In this document: in pieces, positions 5,147-13,228 of the stretch
How positions within the stretch are numbered: position 1 is the first letter of the stretch
Layout of the letters: every line of letters begins with the position of its first letter
From: Marine group II euryarchaeote REDSEA-S43_B8
GTDB taxonomy: Archaea; Thermoplasmatota; Poseidoniia; Poseidoniales; Thalassarchaeaceae
Length of the DNA stretch: 13,886 bases
NCBI GenBank assembly: GCA_001629235.1
Contig: LUSA01000025.1
Location: 1 to 13,886, forward strand
Direction: 5' to 3'
The notes under the pieces: generated by a model
What the model was told of the DNA's origin: nothing
Seen by the model: only the letters and a program-made list of their open reading frames with translations
The model's database searches: none
Translations under genes and position numbers: made by a program

Positions 5147-7846
5147 GTGTCCGAAGACCCCGAGGACTATCTCATTCTCGATGAGGAAGAGGAAGAAACT
5201 CCCAAATTGAACCGAGAACGAATATCTCTGCCAAAGATTGGATTTCCGAAACTCTCCAAGCCAAGAAAAGAGCATGATGACGAGATCGAAGATCAAGGGC
5301 AGTTTATCGAGGATGGATTTGAGATAACCTTGGACGGGACTCATACTTATGATTGGAGCATAAGGGGGATGGATTGTCCGGACTGTGCGATGAAGGCAAC
5401 AAGAGCAGTAAACAGACTTCCTGGTGTAGAATCATGCAGGATTTCAGTTTCAGATGGTTCTGTAGAGGTCTCTCAGGATATTTCCAACGGGACTATTTCA
5501 CGGGTATCCTCTGTCCTCTCCAGTCTGGGTCATGACCCTGACATTAGCTGGCTCAGAGTTGTTGGAATATCTCCCTCATCTCTCTCCTCAAGACTTAGAG
5601 TTGACTCCAAGGGACTCAGAGAATGGCTTCTGAATGTGCCAGGAATCCTCGATGTTAGGTTGGAGAAGGGCAGGATTGAGATTCAGAAGGTCTGGATTTT
5701 GGATTCCGATCTCAGACAAACAGCGGATCAAAAACTCCGCGAAATCCTCGGCCCAAATCACCGACTCGAGCCTTCAAGAGAGTCTGGGTTCAGGAAGGAC
5801 CAAATCCAACTACTTTCTTTTATTCTCTCAATACCCCTGATCCTAATTGTCTCATTCATCGAGACAAGCTCCGCAATTCCAAGACTAGTTCCTTCTATAC
5901 TAGCTCTTGGTGGAATCATTTTCATCGGACAGAATATTTTCCAAGAGGCAATTGCCAGTCTAAGAAACAGAGTAATCGGATTCCAGGTTTTGATTTCTCT
6001 AGCTATTATTGGAGCTGTGGCACTCGGAGAATTTATCGAAGCTCTCCTTGTTGTGGCTCTAGTTGCATTCGCTTCCCATCTAGAAAACAGAGCTCTCATC
6101 AAGGCCAGAGAGTCGATGCAGGGAGGTTTGGACAGACTCCCTAGGATGGCTAGAATAGCCAAACAAAAACCCTCCGGCATGAGTGACGGGGAAAGGAGAA
6201 TGATGGTGATTCAGATTGCCAACCAGGAACCAACTCCATCAAATTGTTCCGTTGAAGAACTAATCCCAGTTGAGGCTTTGGAGATAGGAGAATTAGTAGA
6301 GGTCAGATCAGGAGAAAAGATTCCAGTTGATGGAAAAATTGTGGAGGGAAGTGGCTCCATAGATAGAGCTCCCTTGACTGGAGAACCTATCCCGGTCCCT
6401 GTGAAAAAGGGGGACAGAGTTGAAGCTGGACTGACCTTAACCAGAGGACCATTGGTAATTAAGTCTGAAGCAATAGGTCAGGGAACTAGACTTTCCAGCC
6501 TAATTGATTTAGTCAGGCATTACAAGGATCAACCAACTCGTACTCAGAGCACTATAGAGAGTTTCACCTTGTTATGGACGCCACTAGTGGTCCTTGTAGC
6601 TCCGGTAATTGGCTTGCTAGCTCATCCTGGATCGATAGATCAAGCCATTCTTACAGCTCTTTTACTGTGGGTAGTATCTTGTCCATGCTCACTTCTACTT
6701 GCCTCGCCTGTTCCACACGCAGTAGCTCTAACCTCAGCATCATCGTTAGGACTAATCGCGAGAGGTGGAGATATTCTAGAATCTGCAGCCGATGTAGAAT
6801 TAGCTCTATTGGACAAGACAGGAACTCTGACAACTGGGAACCCAACAATATCTAGCATAATCGTGGTAGAAGGTGAGACCGAAGAGAGAGTGCTCGGAAT
6901 TGCTGCTGGTTTGGAGGCACGCTCGAATCATCCCTATGCCAGGACAATTCTACATGAGGCTGAGAAAAGGACCCTGATTCCAATAAAGATGGAGTCAATC
7001 AATGATGGTGAGGCAGGTGTTTCAGGGAAATTAGATGGAAAAAATATAATCCTTGGTAGAGCAGATTGGGTTGCTTCTGAGGGAGTCATCATCCCAGAAT
7101 CATTAGTCCAGGCTCTAGAGAAATCAAGACAGGCAGGGATGGGATCTAGCCTGCTCTCAGTAGACGGTTCGGCGATTGCACTCATGGGTTTCGCTCATGA
7201 CGATGCAAGATTCGGAGTTGGCGAGGCAATCAATGAATTGAATTCCCAGGGAGTCAGAGTGGAAATATTGAGTGGAGACGAACAGAACAGTGTAGAGGCA
7301 TTCGCAAAATCAATCGGTATTGATCCTGGAATGTGTAAGGGAGGGGTTGATCCGGAAGAGAAGGCATTGTACGTAACTAACAAATCTAGTGAGCACCGTA
7401 CTATGATGGCAGGGGACGGATTCAATGATGCAGGCGCTCTTGCAGCAGCAGACATCGGTATTGCGATTGGTAGTGGCGATCAAGTCAATCTTGATGCAGC
7501 CGATGTCCTAATCCCGGGAGAGGACCCCAGGGCTCTTTCTCGAATGATCGTCCTCGCAAAGAGGACTAGGAGAGTGGTATACGCAAACATCGCAATTTCC
7601 GTTTTGGTGACTTCTCTGTTGGTAATTAGTGTGTTAATGGGATATAGGATGAATTTAGCAGCGGGGATTGCTCTCCACGAGGCAAGTGCTCTGATGATTA
7701 TCTTGAATGGGATGTGGGTATCTGGTTCCGAAACTAGGAGACTCTCTACTTTGGCGGATATAGGTAGAGACATTATTCAAGATACCAGGGAAATTTGGGA
7801 CATAATCACTAACAAAGAACCAGGAGACAATTCTGCGACCGCTTGA
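5147..7846 (+). CDS. Heavy-metal P1B-type ATPase
   Basis: Membrane pump that exports metal ions using ATP (899 residues). An acidic leader (EEEEE around residue 15) precedes an N-terminal HMA domain with GMDCPDC (74-80). A second HMA-like fold (about 136-204) lacks CxxC. Membrane segments begin near residue 219. The actuator TGE is at 411-413, the CPC metal motif in M4 at 512-514, the phosphorylated DKTGT at 556-560, HP at 595-596 and GDGFND at 756-761. The last helix holds HEASALMIILNG (844-855). CPC occurs in Cu and Zn/Cd pumps, whereas an HE motif in the last helix is reminiscent of P1B-4 pumps, so the metal is uncertain. The start is GTG at 5147; no Shine-Dalgarno is evident. A CxxC-rich gene follows 25 bases downstream in the same direction. 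Confidence 0.93.
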   Translation: MSEDPEDYLILDEEEEETPKLNRERISLPKIGFPKLSKPRKEHDDEIEDQGQFIEDGFEITLDGTHTYDWSIRGMDCPDCAMKATRAVNRLPGVESCRISVSDGSVEVSQDISNGTISRVSSVLSSLGHDPDISWLRVVGISPSSLSSRLRVDSKGLREWLLNVPGILDVRLEKGRIEIQKVWILDSDLRQTADQKLREILGPNHRLEPSRESGFRKDQIQLLSFILSIPLILIVSFIETSSAIPRLVPSILALGGIIFIGQNIFQEAIASLRNRVIGFQVLISLAIIGAVALGEFIEALLVVALVAFASHLENRALIKARESMQGGLDRLPRMARIAKQKPSGMSDGERRMMVIQIANQEPTPSNCSVEELIPVEALEIGELVEVRSGEKIPVDGKIVEGSGSIDRAPLTGEPIPVPVKKGDRVEAGLTLTRGPLVIKSEAIGQGTRLSSLIDLVRHYKDQPTRTQSTIESFTLLWTPLVVLVAPVIGLLAHPGSIDQAILTALLLWVVSCPCSLLLASPVPHAVALTSASSLGLIARGGDILESAADVELALLDKTGTLTTGNPTISSIIVVEGETEERVLGIAAGLEARSNHPYARTILHEAEKRTLIPIKMESINDGEAGVSGKLDGKNIILGRADWVASEGVIIPESLVQALEKSRQAGMGSSLLSVDGSAIALMGFAHDDARFGVGEAINELNSQGVRVEILSGDEQNSVEAFAKSIGIDPGMCKGGVDPEEKALYVTNKSSEHRTMMAGDGFNDAGALAAADIGIAIGSGDQVNLDAADVLIPGEDPRALSRMIVLAKRTRRVVYANIAISVLVTSLLVISVLMGYRMNLAAGIALHEASALMIILNGMWVSGSETRRLSTLADIGRDIIQDTREIWDIITNKEPGDNSATA

Positions 7847-7871
7847 TTAACTAGACGTATATCCCGATATC

Positions 7872-8204
7872 ATGGTACCTCCCGAAGTCGAGTCTAGGGT
7901 AGAGATAGAGTGCCTTCTATGTGGGGCGGTTTGCCGAGTCTCCCATGCACCAACAGTGGCAGCTCTGAAGGAGGAGAAGGTGCAATGCCCACATTGCATG
8001 ACTGTAGTTGAGGCTGGCACGGACAAGAGGCCAGTGGACTTGACTTGTGCAGCATGCTCTAAGGTATTCACCTTGACTAGGAAGATAGTAAAAGTCGAGA
8101 TTGAATGTCCCTCTTGTGAATCCAACCTCAGGATCAGGCCAAGACCAGGAAAGAGGGAGCTAACATGTCCTGGATGCCAGAGTTCCTTCTTTGTAACATT
8201 CTAG
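7872..8204 (+). CDS. Small zinc-ribbon-like protein with five CxxC motifs
   Basis: 110-residue protein, family not recognised. It contains five CxxC pairs: 14/17, 39/42, 59/62, 79/82 and 99/102, plus an extra Cys21. CPHC, CPSC and CPGC have the proline typical of zinc knuckles. Pairing 14/17 with 39/42 makes one ribbon and 79/82 with 99/102 another, leaving 59/62 unpaired unless the protein dimerises. There is no signal peptide or membrane segment, so it is probably cytoplasmic. It starts with ATG 25 bases after the ATPase stop, in the same direction, and likely shares its transcript. A metal-handling or nucleic-acid-binding role is possible; the adjacency to a metal pump is suggestive only. 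Confidence 0.8.
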   Translation: MVPPEVESRVEIECLLCGAVCRVSHAPTVAALKEEKVQCPHCMTVVEAGTDKRPVDLTCAACSKVFTLTRKIVKVEIECPSCESNLRIRPRPGKRELTCPGCQSSFFVTF

Positions 8205-8275
8205 ATATCGTGAAGTAATTAGGATAGAGAAACCAGCATTTGCCACTGTTTTCCACCCTCTTGTCTCAAATACCC

Positions 8276-9400
8276 ATGAAAGGGCGTCGAAATGGGGATG
8301 GGGGCGTGAGTGAGAGCAAGCCGGATGAATCTGTTGAGCAAGATAGTCTCGACGAGCTCGATGCCTTGAGGGCGGAACACGCACTTTCCTCCTCTGCCAT
8401 GGGGGCCGCTGCCAGAGCTCGTGAGAGACTCGACGAGGAATCGACTCTTCGCTCAGCAATCAGAAGAGAGAGAAGAATGAGAATTTCTGAGATGACAGAT
8501 CGGGTCTCCGGAATGCAGGGTGCAATGAGAAAGGCAAATGAGATACTTTTCGAAGAGCAACTACAGCAGATAGAGGCAGATCTTAGAGACGAATTGGAAG
8601 ATGAACTAGAGAGGCTGGAAAAGGAGTCTCTGGAGAGGGAGGAAAGACTACTTCGCGAGGAGATGCTACACAGGCTCAGAAGAGAGGAGAACAGACTCAG
8701 AGACCAGTTGGATCTGGAGAGGGACCGGAGGATAGAGGCTCATACATCGAGATTAAGGGACCGTCTGAGGGAAGAGATGGAGCTCGAGTTCTCTCGTAGG
8801 AAGGCTTTCCTTGCCGAGAGACTCGAGCTTGAGGCTAACCAGGGAATCGAGAGGATGGAGAGAAGAGTCGAGATGGACCTCAGAGAAGCAATGGAGTCAG
8901 AGGTCCATAGGAAGGCTGAGGCATTCCGTCTAGAGCAGGAAATCAAGATGAGGGATAACATCGCCAAGAAGAGACGCAAACACGAGTCGAAGTTGGAGAA
9001 GCAACTTGAGAACGAGCGCGAGTCTCTTGAGAAGGAAATGAAGTCCGACATAGAAGTGAGGACTAAATCACTCAGGGAAGAGGCGGAGAGAGCCTCTCTT
9101 TCCGATCTCGATCGGAGATTCAGAGCAGAGAGGAACAGCATGGAGGCTGCACTAGCCCTCAGGAGACAAGAACTGGCGCTTGAGAGCGAGGTTGAGATGG
9201 AGCAGAGAGTAGCTGATTTCGTTAATGAGCGGGAGTCAGAGATGCTTTCGAATCTTGAGAAGCAGTTAGCGAAGAGAGGGGAGCTTTCGAAGAAGGAAGT
9301 TTCTGAGATCATCAAGACTCTGGAGTCTGAGATTCGTGTGAAGATGGAAGCAGCCCTTCTGGATGCAAGGCATAGTGCGATGGAGCACTATGAGTCCTAG
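8276..9400 (+). CDS. Long charged helical / coiled-coil protein of unknown function
   Basis: The 374-residue product is almost entirely Glu, Arg, Lys, Leu and Met in helical spacing. After a short disordered head (to about residue 30), no proline, cysteine or tryptophan appears for the remaining ~340 residues. Runs such as ELEDELERLEKESLEREER and RLRREENRLRDQL indicate coiled coil or a stable single alpha-helix. No signal peptide or membrane segment is seen, and I recognise no enzymatic domain. Starts are uncertain. ATG 8276 is chosen over an upstream TTG (8240). GTG at 8306, just after a G-rich stretch and 30 bases from AAATACC, is a real alternative. It lies 71 bases after the zinc-ribbon gene. 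Its TAG is two bases from the stop of the opposing ParA-like gene. A scaffold or structural role is a guess. Confidence 0.8.
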   Translation: MKGRRNGDGGVSESKPDESVEQDSLDELDALRAEHALSSSAMGAAARARERLDEESTLRSAIRRERRMRISEMTDRVSGMQGAMRKANEILFEEQLQQIEADLRDELEDELERLEKESLEREERLLREEMLHRLRREENRLRDQLDLERDRRIEAHTSRLRDRLREEMELEFSRRKAFLAERLELEANQGIERMERRVEMDLREAMESEVHRKAEAFRLEQEIKMRDNIAKKRRKHESKLEKQLENERESLEKEMKSDIEVRTKSLREEAERASLSDLDRRFRAERNSMEAALALRRQELALESEVEMEQRVADFVNERESEMLSNLEKQLAKRGELSKKEVSEIIKTLESEIRVKMEAALLDARHSAMEHYES

Positions 9401-9402
9401 TC

Positions 9403-10305
9403 TCAATCCTCAGAAATAGTACTGATTCTCTTGTCCGCCTCCTTTGCGAACTCCCAGTATGATCTGCTTGCAGAGTTTGTCTTGTTGGGTTTCTGAGCTA
9501 TTACAATGGGTGCACCTTCAAGGGGGGACTCCGCGATAGATACAGACCTTGGAATCTGAGAATCGAATACCCTGTCTCCGAAGTGTTTCCTGGCTTGCTC
9601 AGTGACTGTTTCGCATAGTTTACTCCTTGTCTGTACCATCGTCATCAGAATGCCTAGCAATCCGAGATTTGGGTTTACTGACTTCTGCACATCTCTGACT
9701 GCAGATATCAACTGTCCCATTCCTTCTAGGGCATAGAACTCTGCTTGGATTGGGATTAGGACCCACTCTGCAGCGCACAGCGCATTTACTGTGAGTAGAC
9801 CAAGTGATGCTGGCGTATCGATAATGATAACATCGAAACTTTCCATTGCTTCACTCAGAGCCAGTTTGAGCCTGTTCTCCCTACCAACCCTTGTCGCAAG
9901 ATCCACTTCTATTCCAGATAGATCCAAGTCGGCAGGGAGAACCCATAGGTTTCGGACTGCGATATGATTAGGCGGACCCCTTGACTTCCCTGGATTACTC
10001 TTCCTCCATGATGCCTTCATCGATCTAGTCAGAAAGTCAGGGCCAAGAGTGCAGTCCTCCAGTTTAAGTGAGGAGCTATCGACACCTCTCGAGAATAACT
10101 CGTTCATAGTCGGTCCGACGGTTCTCTTGTCAACTCCGAATGTCGTTGCCACGTTCCCCTTCGGATCCATGTCCACCAGGAGAACCCTCCTGCTACTAAT
10201 CCCGTACTCCTCGCTGCCCAGGGAAAGGGCAGATGCCAGATTCACAGCAGTAGTCGTCCTAGCGCATCCTCCCTTGTGATTGACACAAGCAATTACAATA
10301 GCCAC
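9403..10305 (-). CDS. ParA/Soj-like ATPase with altered P-loop
   Basis: Member of the deviant Walker A family that moves or positions DNA and other cargo by ATP-driven dimerisation. The 300-residue product has NHKGGCARTTTAVNL at 9-23. The signature Lys11 is present, but Ala15-Arg16 replace the expected Gly-Lys. Walker A' VDMDPKGN (44-51), Walker B IIIDTPASLGLLTVNAL (160-176) and PIQAEFYALEGMGQL are intact. The residue is AGG in the DNA, one base from AAG. An insertion around residues 95-115 (SMKASWRKSNPGKSRGPPN) is rich in basic residues. The start is GTG at 10305; an in-frame TAA lies just upstream. No ParB gene is in the window. It follows the MoxR gene by 39 bases on the same strand and is probably co-transcribed. 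Membership is secure; ATPase competence is not. Confidence 0.9.
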   Translation of the reverse strand: MAIVIACVNHKGGCARTTTAVNLASALSLGSEEYGISSRRVLLVDMDPKGNVATTFGVDKRTVGPTMNELFSRGVDSSSLKLEDCTLGPDFLTRSMKASWRKSNPGKSRGPPNHIAVRNLWVLPADLDLSGIEVDLATRVGRENRLKLALSEAMESFDVIIIDTPASLGLLTVNALCAAEWVLIPIQAEFYALEGMGQLISAVRDVQKSVNPNLGLLGILMTMVQTRSKLCETVTEQARKHFGDRVFDSQIPRSVSIAESPLEGAPIVIAQKPNKTNSASRSYWEFAKEADKRISTISED

Positions 10306-10344
10306 GCAGCTGTGTGTGCAATCCGGTTAATTGGGATTGCCCGA

Positions 10345-11331
10345 TTATTGGATGACAGGGACGTTCACTTCGCTGAGGATCTTGTTCACGACCCTCCTTC
10401 CGGTTACTCCACGAATCTTCGACTCCGGCTTCAGTACGATTCTGTGGCTGACCACGTCAAGAGCAACTCCCTTGACATCGTCAGGAATTACGTAGTCCCT
10501 TCCATCTATCGCTGCTGACGCTCTTGAAGCCTTGAACAGGCCTTGACTGGCCCTGGGAGATGCACCAGCCTCAATTCTCGGGTCTGCTCTAGTCCTCTGA
10601 ACCACTTGAACGATGTAACCAAGGATTGCTGGATCGATGTGGACCGTCTCCAGGGCCTTCTGCATCGCAACCACCTTCCTAGGCTCGACTATCTGCTCCA
10701 CGTCGTAGTTATCCTTTCCACGAAGCTTCCTCCTCTGTAGGATTGCCTTCTCCTCGTCCATTGATGGGTATCCCATGCTCATTTTCATGAGGAATCTGTC
10801 CATTTGAGCCTCTGGAAGCGGGTATGTCCCTTCCTGCTCGATTGGGTTCTGGGTAGCCATTGTCACGAACGGAGCCGGTAGCTTGTGGGTGATTCCTTCA
10901 ATCGTTACTTGCTTCTCCTCCATAGCCTCTAGCAATGCAGCCTGAGTCTTAGGAGGGGCCCTGTTTATTTCGTCTGCCAGCAGAATATTGGTGAATAGAG
11001 GTCCGAACCTTGGTCTGAACTCACCTGTCTTCTGGTCGTACATGTATGTCCCGATAATGTCAGCAGGCAGCAGGTCGGGAGTGAACTGCACCCTCTTGAA
11101 CTTGCATCCGAGTGCCTCAGCGAATGTGTTCGACATCAGAGTCTTGGCCAGACCAGGGTTGTCCTCGATCAGGATGTTACCATTTGCTAGGATCCCAATG
11201 GCTACCTTTCTAATGTTCTCGGGCTTTCCGATGATGACCTTGGCTACCTCGCTCATCAGGTTGTTAGCATGTCCCGAGACTGACCTAATCAGGTCTTTAG
11301 AGCTAGAGCCACCACCTTGAGCAATCGTCAC
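10345..11331 (-). CDS. MoxR-family AAA+ ATPase
   Basis: Chaperone-like AAA+ ATPase (328 residues). Walker A is EDNPGLAKT (56-64, Lys63), Walker B LLADEINRAPPKTQAALLEA (117-136, Asp120-Glu121) and sensor 1 ATQNP (159-163). EQEGTYPLPEAQMDRF is diagnostic for MoxR/RavA proteins, and a C-terminal lid helical domain follows. MoxR proteins usually sit beside DUF58 and von Willebrand A genes and help mature complexes or metalloenzymes. Here neither partner is present, and the downstream neighbour is the ParA-like gene 39 bases away. The start is GTG at 11331, with GAGGG about eight bases upstream. The aIF5B gene ends 77 bases upstream, so read-through from ndk-aIF5B is possible. Confidence 0.93.
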   Translation of the reverse strand: MTIAQGGGSSSKDLIRSVSGHANNLMSEVAKVIIGKPENIRKVAIGILANGNILIEDNPGLAKTLMSNTFAEALGCKFKRVQFTPDLLPADIIGTYMYDQKTGEFRPRFGPLFTNILLADEINRAPPKTQAALLEAMEEKQVTIEGITHKLPAPFVTMATQNPIEQEGTYPLPEAQMDRFLMKMSMGYPSMDEEKAILQRRKLRGKDNYDVEQIVEPRKVVAMQKALETVHIDPAILGYIVQVVQRTRADPRIEAGASPRASQGLFKASRASAAIDGRDYVIPDDVKGVALDVVSHRIVLKPESKIRGVTGRRVVNKILSEVNVPVIQ

Positions 11332-11408
11332 ACTGAACCCTCTGAGTCCGATGCCGATTCCATGACTACTTGAGTGTTAGGTGCCCTTGAACAATTGAGG
11401 CTCCCGTC

Positions 11409-13187
11409 TTATCTGCCCCAGAAGTGGTCATTCTTCCTGTGTATGGACAGTAACTCCTCGTAGACTTCCTCCTCTACAGGGGTCATCTCCAGCTTCCTAA
11501 GCTTCCTGGCATGCGATTCCGGAATGTCCACTAGTAGGATATCCCCCTCCTCGATCTGCCTACCGACAGTAACACCATCTACTGAGATTGCAACTTCAGC
11601 ACCCTGTCTTGCCTCCTTGAGGCTCTCTTGCCCAGATCTAATTGACTTGATCCTGCCTACTCGATTTCCGTCTTTCAGCAATCCTTGACCAATGTGGACC
11701 CTCCCAGCCAGAACTCTCACTCCTACAACAGCCGGTTTGGAGACTCTGAAAGTGTGGTCTGGTAGGAGCATGATCCGTCCGGGGTAAACCACGATTTCTC
11801 TGCTCTCCTCTTCAAGCTCGTTCTTCCTGGTCTCCACCCATTCCTCTCTCTCCTCTAGGATTCGGTAGATGATATCCGAGCCTATGTGCTTGACTCCTGC
11901 TTCAGAAGAGGAAATCTCATCTTCCGCCTCCTCTAGGATTTCAGTACTGAATGCCATGATTATTCTATGAAGAGGATCAGAGGATGCCTCTGCACTACGA
12001 ACGTCCCTTCTGCTTACTTTACCTATCGAAGCCTCTCGGATGGGAACGTCTACTTCTCTCAGCTCTTTTGCAAGGGCCTCGAGACCGCCCACTGTATCGG
12101 ATTTTATGCATACTCCCTCTTCATCGAGCTCAATAGAGAGGTTCGCCTCTTCGTCTGCTGATGCAATGGCAGCGCTCCGCTCCTCATCCGAATTCACAAC
12201 CCTGAGAGTAGTCCCTACCAGGACCCCATCCAATGATGGCGCACTAATCTTGACACCTGCTGCAGCATATGCAGCCTCGGTGTTGTCCCAGCGATCCCCC
12301 GCATCTCTCATCTCGCTCATACCTCTAGGAGAGAATAGTCCCTTCACATGGGTGCTTATTCCCCCTCTGTCGCTTACTAGGACAATCTCATCGCCCTTCC
12401 TGATTGACCCCCTGTGTAGGATCAGGTCCAGGGTCTTTCCAAGACCCCTCTCCTCCTTCATCTCTAGAACTGTGGCCTCTCCAGATCCATCCACATCTGT
12501 CAACTGGTCGGAAAGATATCTTTCTGCAAGCCCTATCACGACCGCCAGAAGATCCTGGATACCCTCTCCCTCTCTAGCAGATATTGGCACCATGGCTATC
12601 TCTTTGGTGAAATCCTTGATCTTCTCATACCTCTCGAGGTTGAACCCTTCTTCAGCGAACTGACCGACTAGTTCCCAGTATCTCTGGTCGAAAAGTCCCA
12701 GGGATTCCTTTGACTGCCCCCTCATCGAGATCGCCATGGACCTGCCCTCTTCGGCATCCCATCCGTGGATCCTGTCCACCTTGTTCCCGGCAACTACGAA
12801 AGGGGTCTTGGATTGCTTGAGAATCCGTAGCGACTCCTTGGTCTGTGGCCTGCATCCCTCCATAATGTCCACCATCAGAATCGCAATATCAGCCAGAGAC
12901 CCTCCTCTTGAGCGGAGGGACGAGAATGAGTGGTGTCCCGGAGTATCGATGAATAGAAGTCCCGGTGAGTCGAATGTCTTCCCACCAAGAAGGGGGGCGC
13001 AAAGCTGGTTCAGAACCTCTGAAGGTACCTCGGTTGCCCCGATGTGCTGAGTTATTCCTCCTGCCTCTCTGTCCATCACAGAAGAACGGCCCTGCTCCCC
13101 TAGCGACCTCACGTGGTCTAACAGGGATGTCTTACCATGGTCAACATGACCTAGGACAGCGACGATGGGTTGTCTACGTTCCGACAT
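11409..13187 (-). CDS. infB: Translation initiation factor aIF5B (IF-2)
   Basis: GTPase that promotes ribosomal subunit joining and initiator tRNA placement. Numbered from the ATG at 13187 (592 residues): P-loop GHVDHGKT (13-20), GGIT switch I (43-46), DTPGH (81-85) and NKVD (135-138). A beta-barrel domain, the IF2 central domain, a long linker helix (EEREEWVETRKNELEEES) and the C-terminal barrel follow, ending HRKNDHFWGR. No intein interrupts the P-loop region. Two starts are plausible. ATG 13187 has GAGGTG six bases upstream and gives the usual short N terminus. ATG 13232 overlaps the ndk stop as ATGA and would add 15 residues, which suggests translational coupling, but it has no Shine-Dalgarno. 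The ndk-infB order is a well-known archaeal pairing. Confidence 0.95.
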   Translation of the reverse strand: MSERRQPIVAVLGHVDHGKTSLLDHVRSLGEQGRSSVMDREAGGITQHIGATEVPSEVLNQLCAPLLGGKTFDSPGLLFIDTPGHHSFSSLRSRGGSLADIAILMVDIMEGCRPQTKESLRILKQSKTPFVVAGNKVDRIHGWDAEEGRSMAISMRGQSKESLGLFDQRYWELVGQFAEEGFNLERYEKIKDFTKEIAMVPISAREGEGIQDLLAVVIGLAERYLSDQLTDVDGSGEATVLEMKEERGLGKTLDLILHRGSIRKGDEIVLVSDRGGISTHVKGLFSPRGMSEMRDAGDRWDNTEAAYAAAGVKISAPSLDGVLVGTTLRVVNSDEERSAAIASADEEANLSIELDEEGVCIKSDTVGGLEALAKELREVDVPIREASIGKVSRRDVRSAEASSDPLHRIIMAFSTEILEEAEDEISSSEAGVKHIGSDIIYRILEEREEWVETRKNELEEESREIVVYPGRIMLLPDHTFRVSKPAVVGVRVLAGRVHIGQGLLKDGNRVGRIKSIRSGQESLKEARQGAEVAISVDGVTVGRQIEEGDILLVDIPESHARKLRKLEMTPVEEEVYEELLSIHRKNDHFWGR

Positions 13188-13193
13188 TCCACC

Positions 13194-13199
13194 CACCTC
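13194..13199 (-). promoter_or_regulatory. Shine-Dalgarno sequence of aIF5B
   Basis: GAGGTG on the - strand, six bases before the ATG at 13187, identical in sequence and spacing to the tuf site. It lies inside the longer open frame and is the main reason for choosing the inner start. Confidence 0.65.
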
Positions 13200-13228
13200 A
13201 TGCTCCTTCCCCTTCAGAATTGATTCAC

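Noticed and set aside
8240..8275. TTG start adding 12 residues to the helical protein
   Set aside because: The residues are unlike the rest, the codon is a poor start and no ribosome site precedes it.
8740..9315. 191-residue antisense reading frame, very Ser/Leu-rich
   Set aside because: It is the mirror of the E/R-rich helical gene: GAG/AGA-type codons read backwards give Ser and Leu codons without stops. No start signal or domain is seen.
11328..11363. 11-codon upstream frame whose TGA overlaps the MoxR GTG (GTGA)
   Set aside because: It could be a coupled leader peptide, but it has no Shine-Dalgarno and no recognisable content, so chance is the simpler reading.
12040..12663. 207-residue + strand reading frame inside aIF5B
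   Set aside because: Low-complexity Ser/Pro/Thr composition mirrors the Asp/Glu/Arg/Gly-rich aIF5B frame; the - strand product is a full conserved GTPase.
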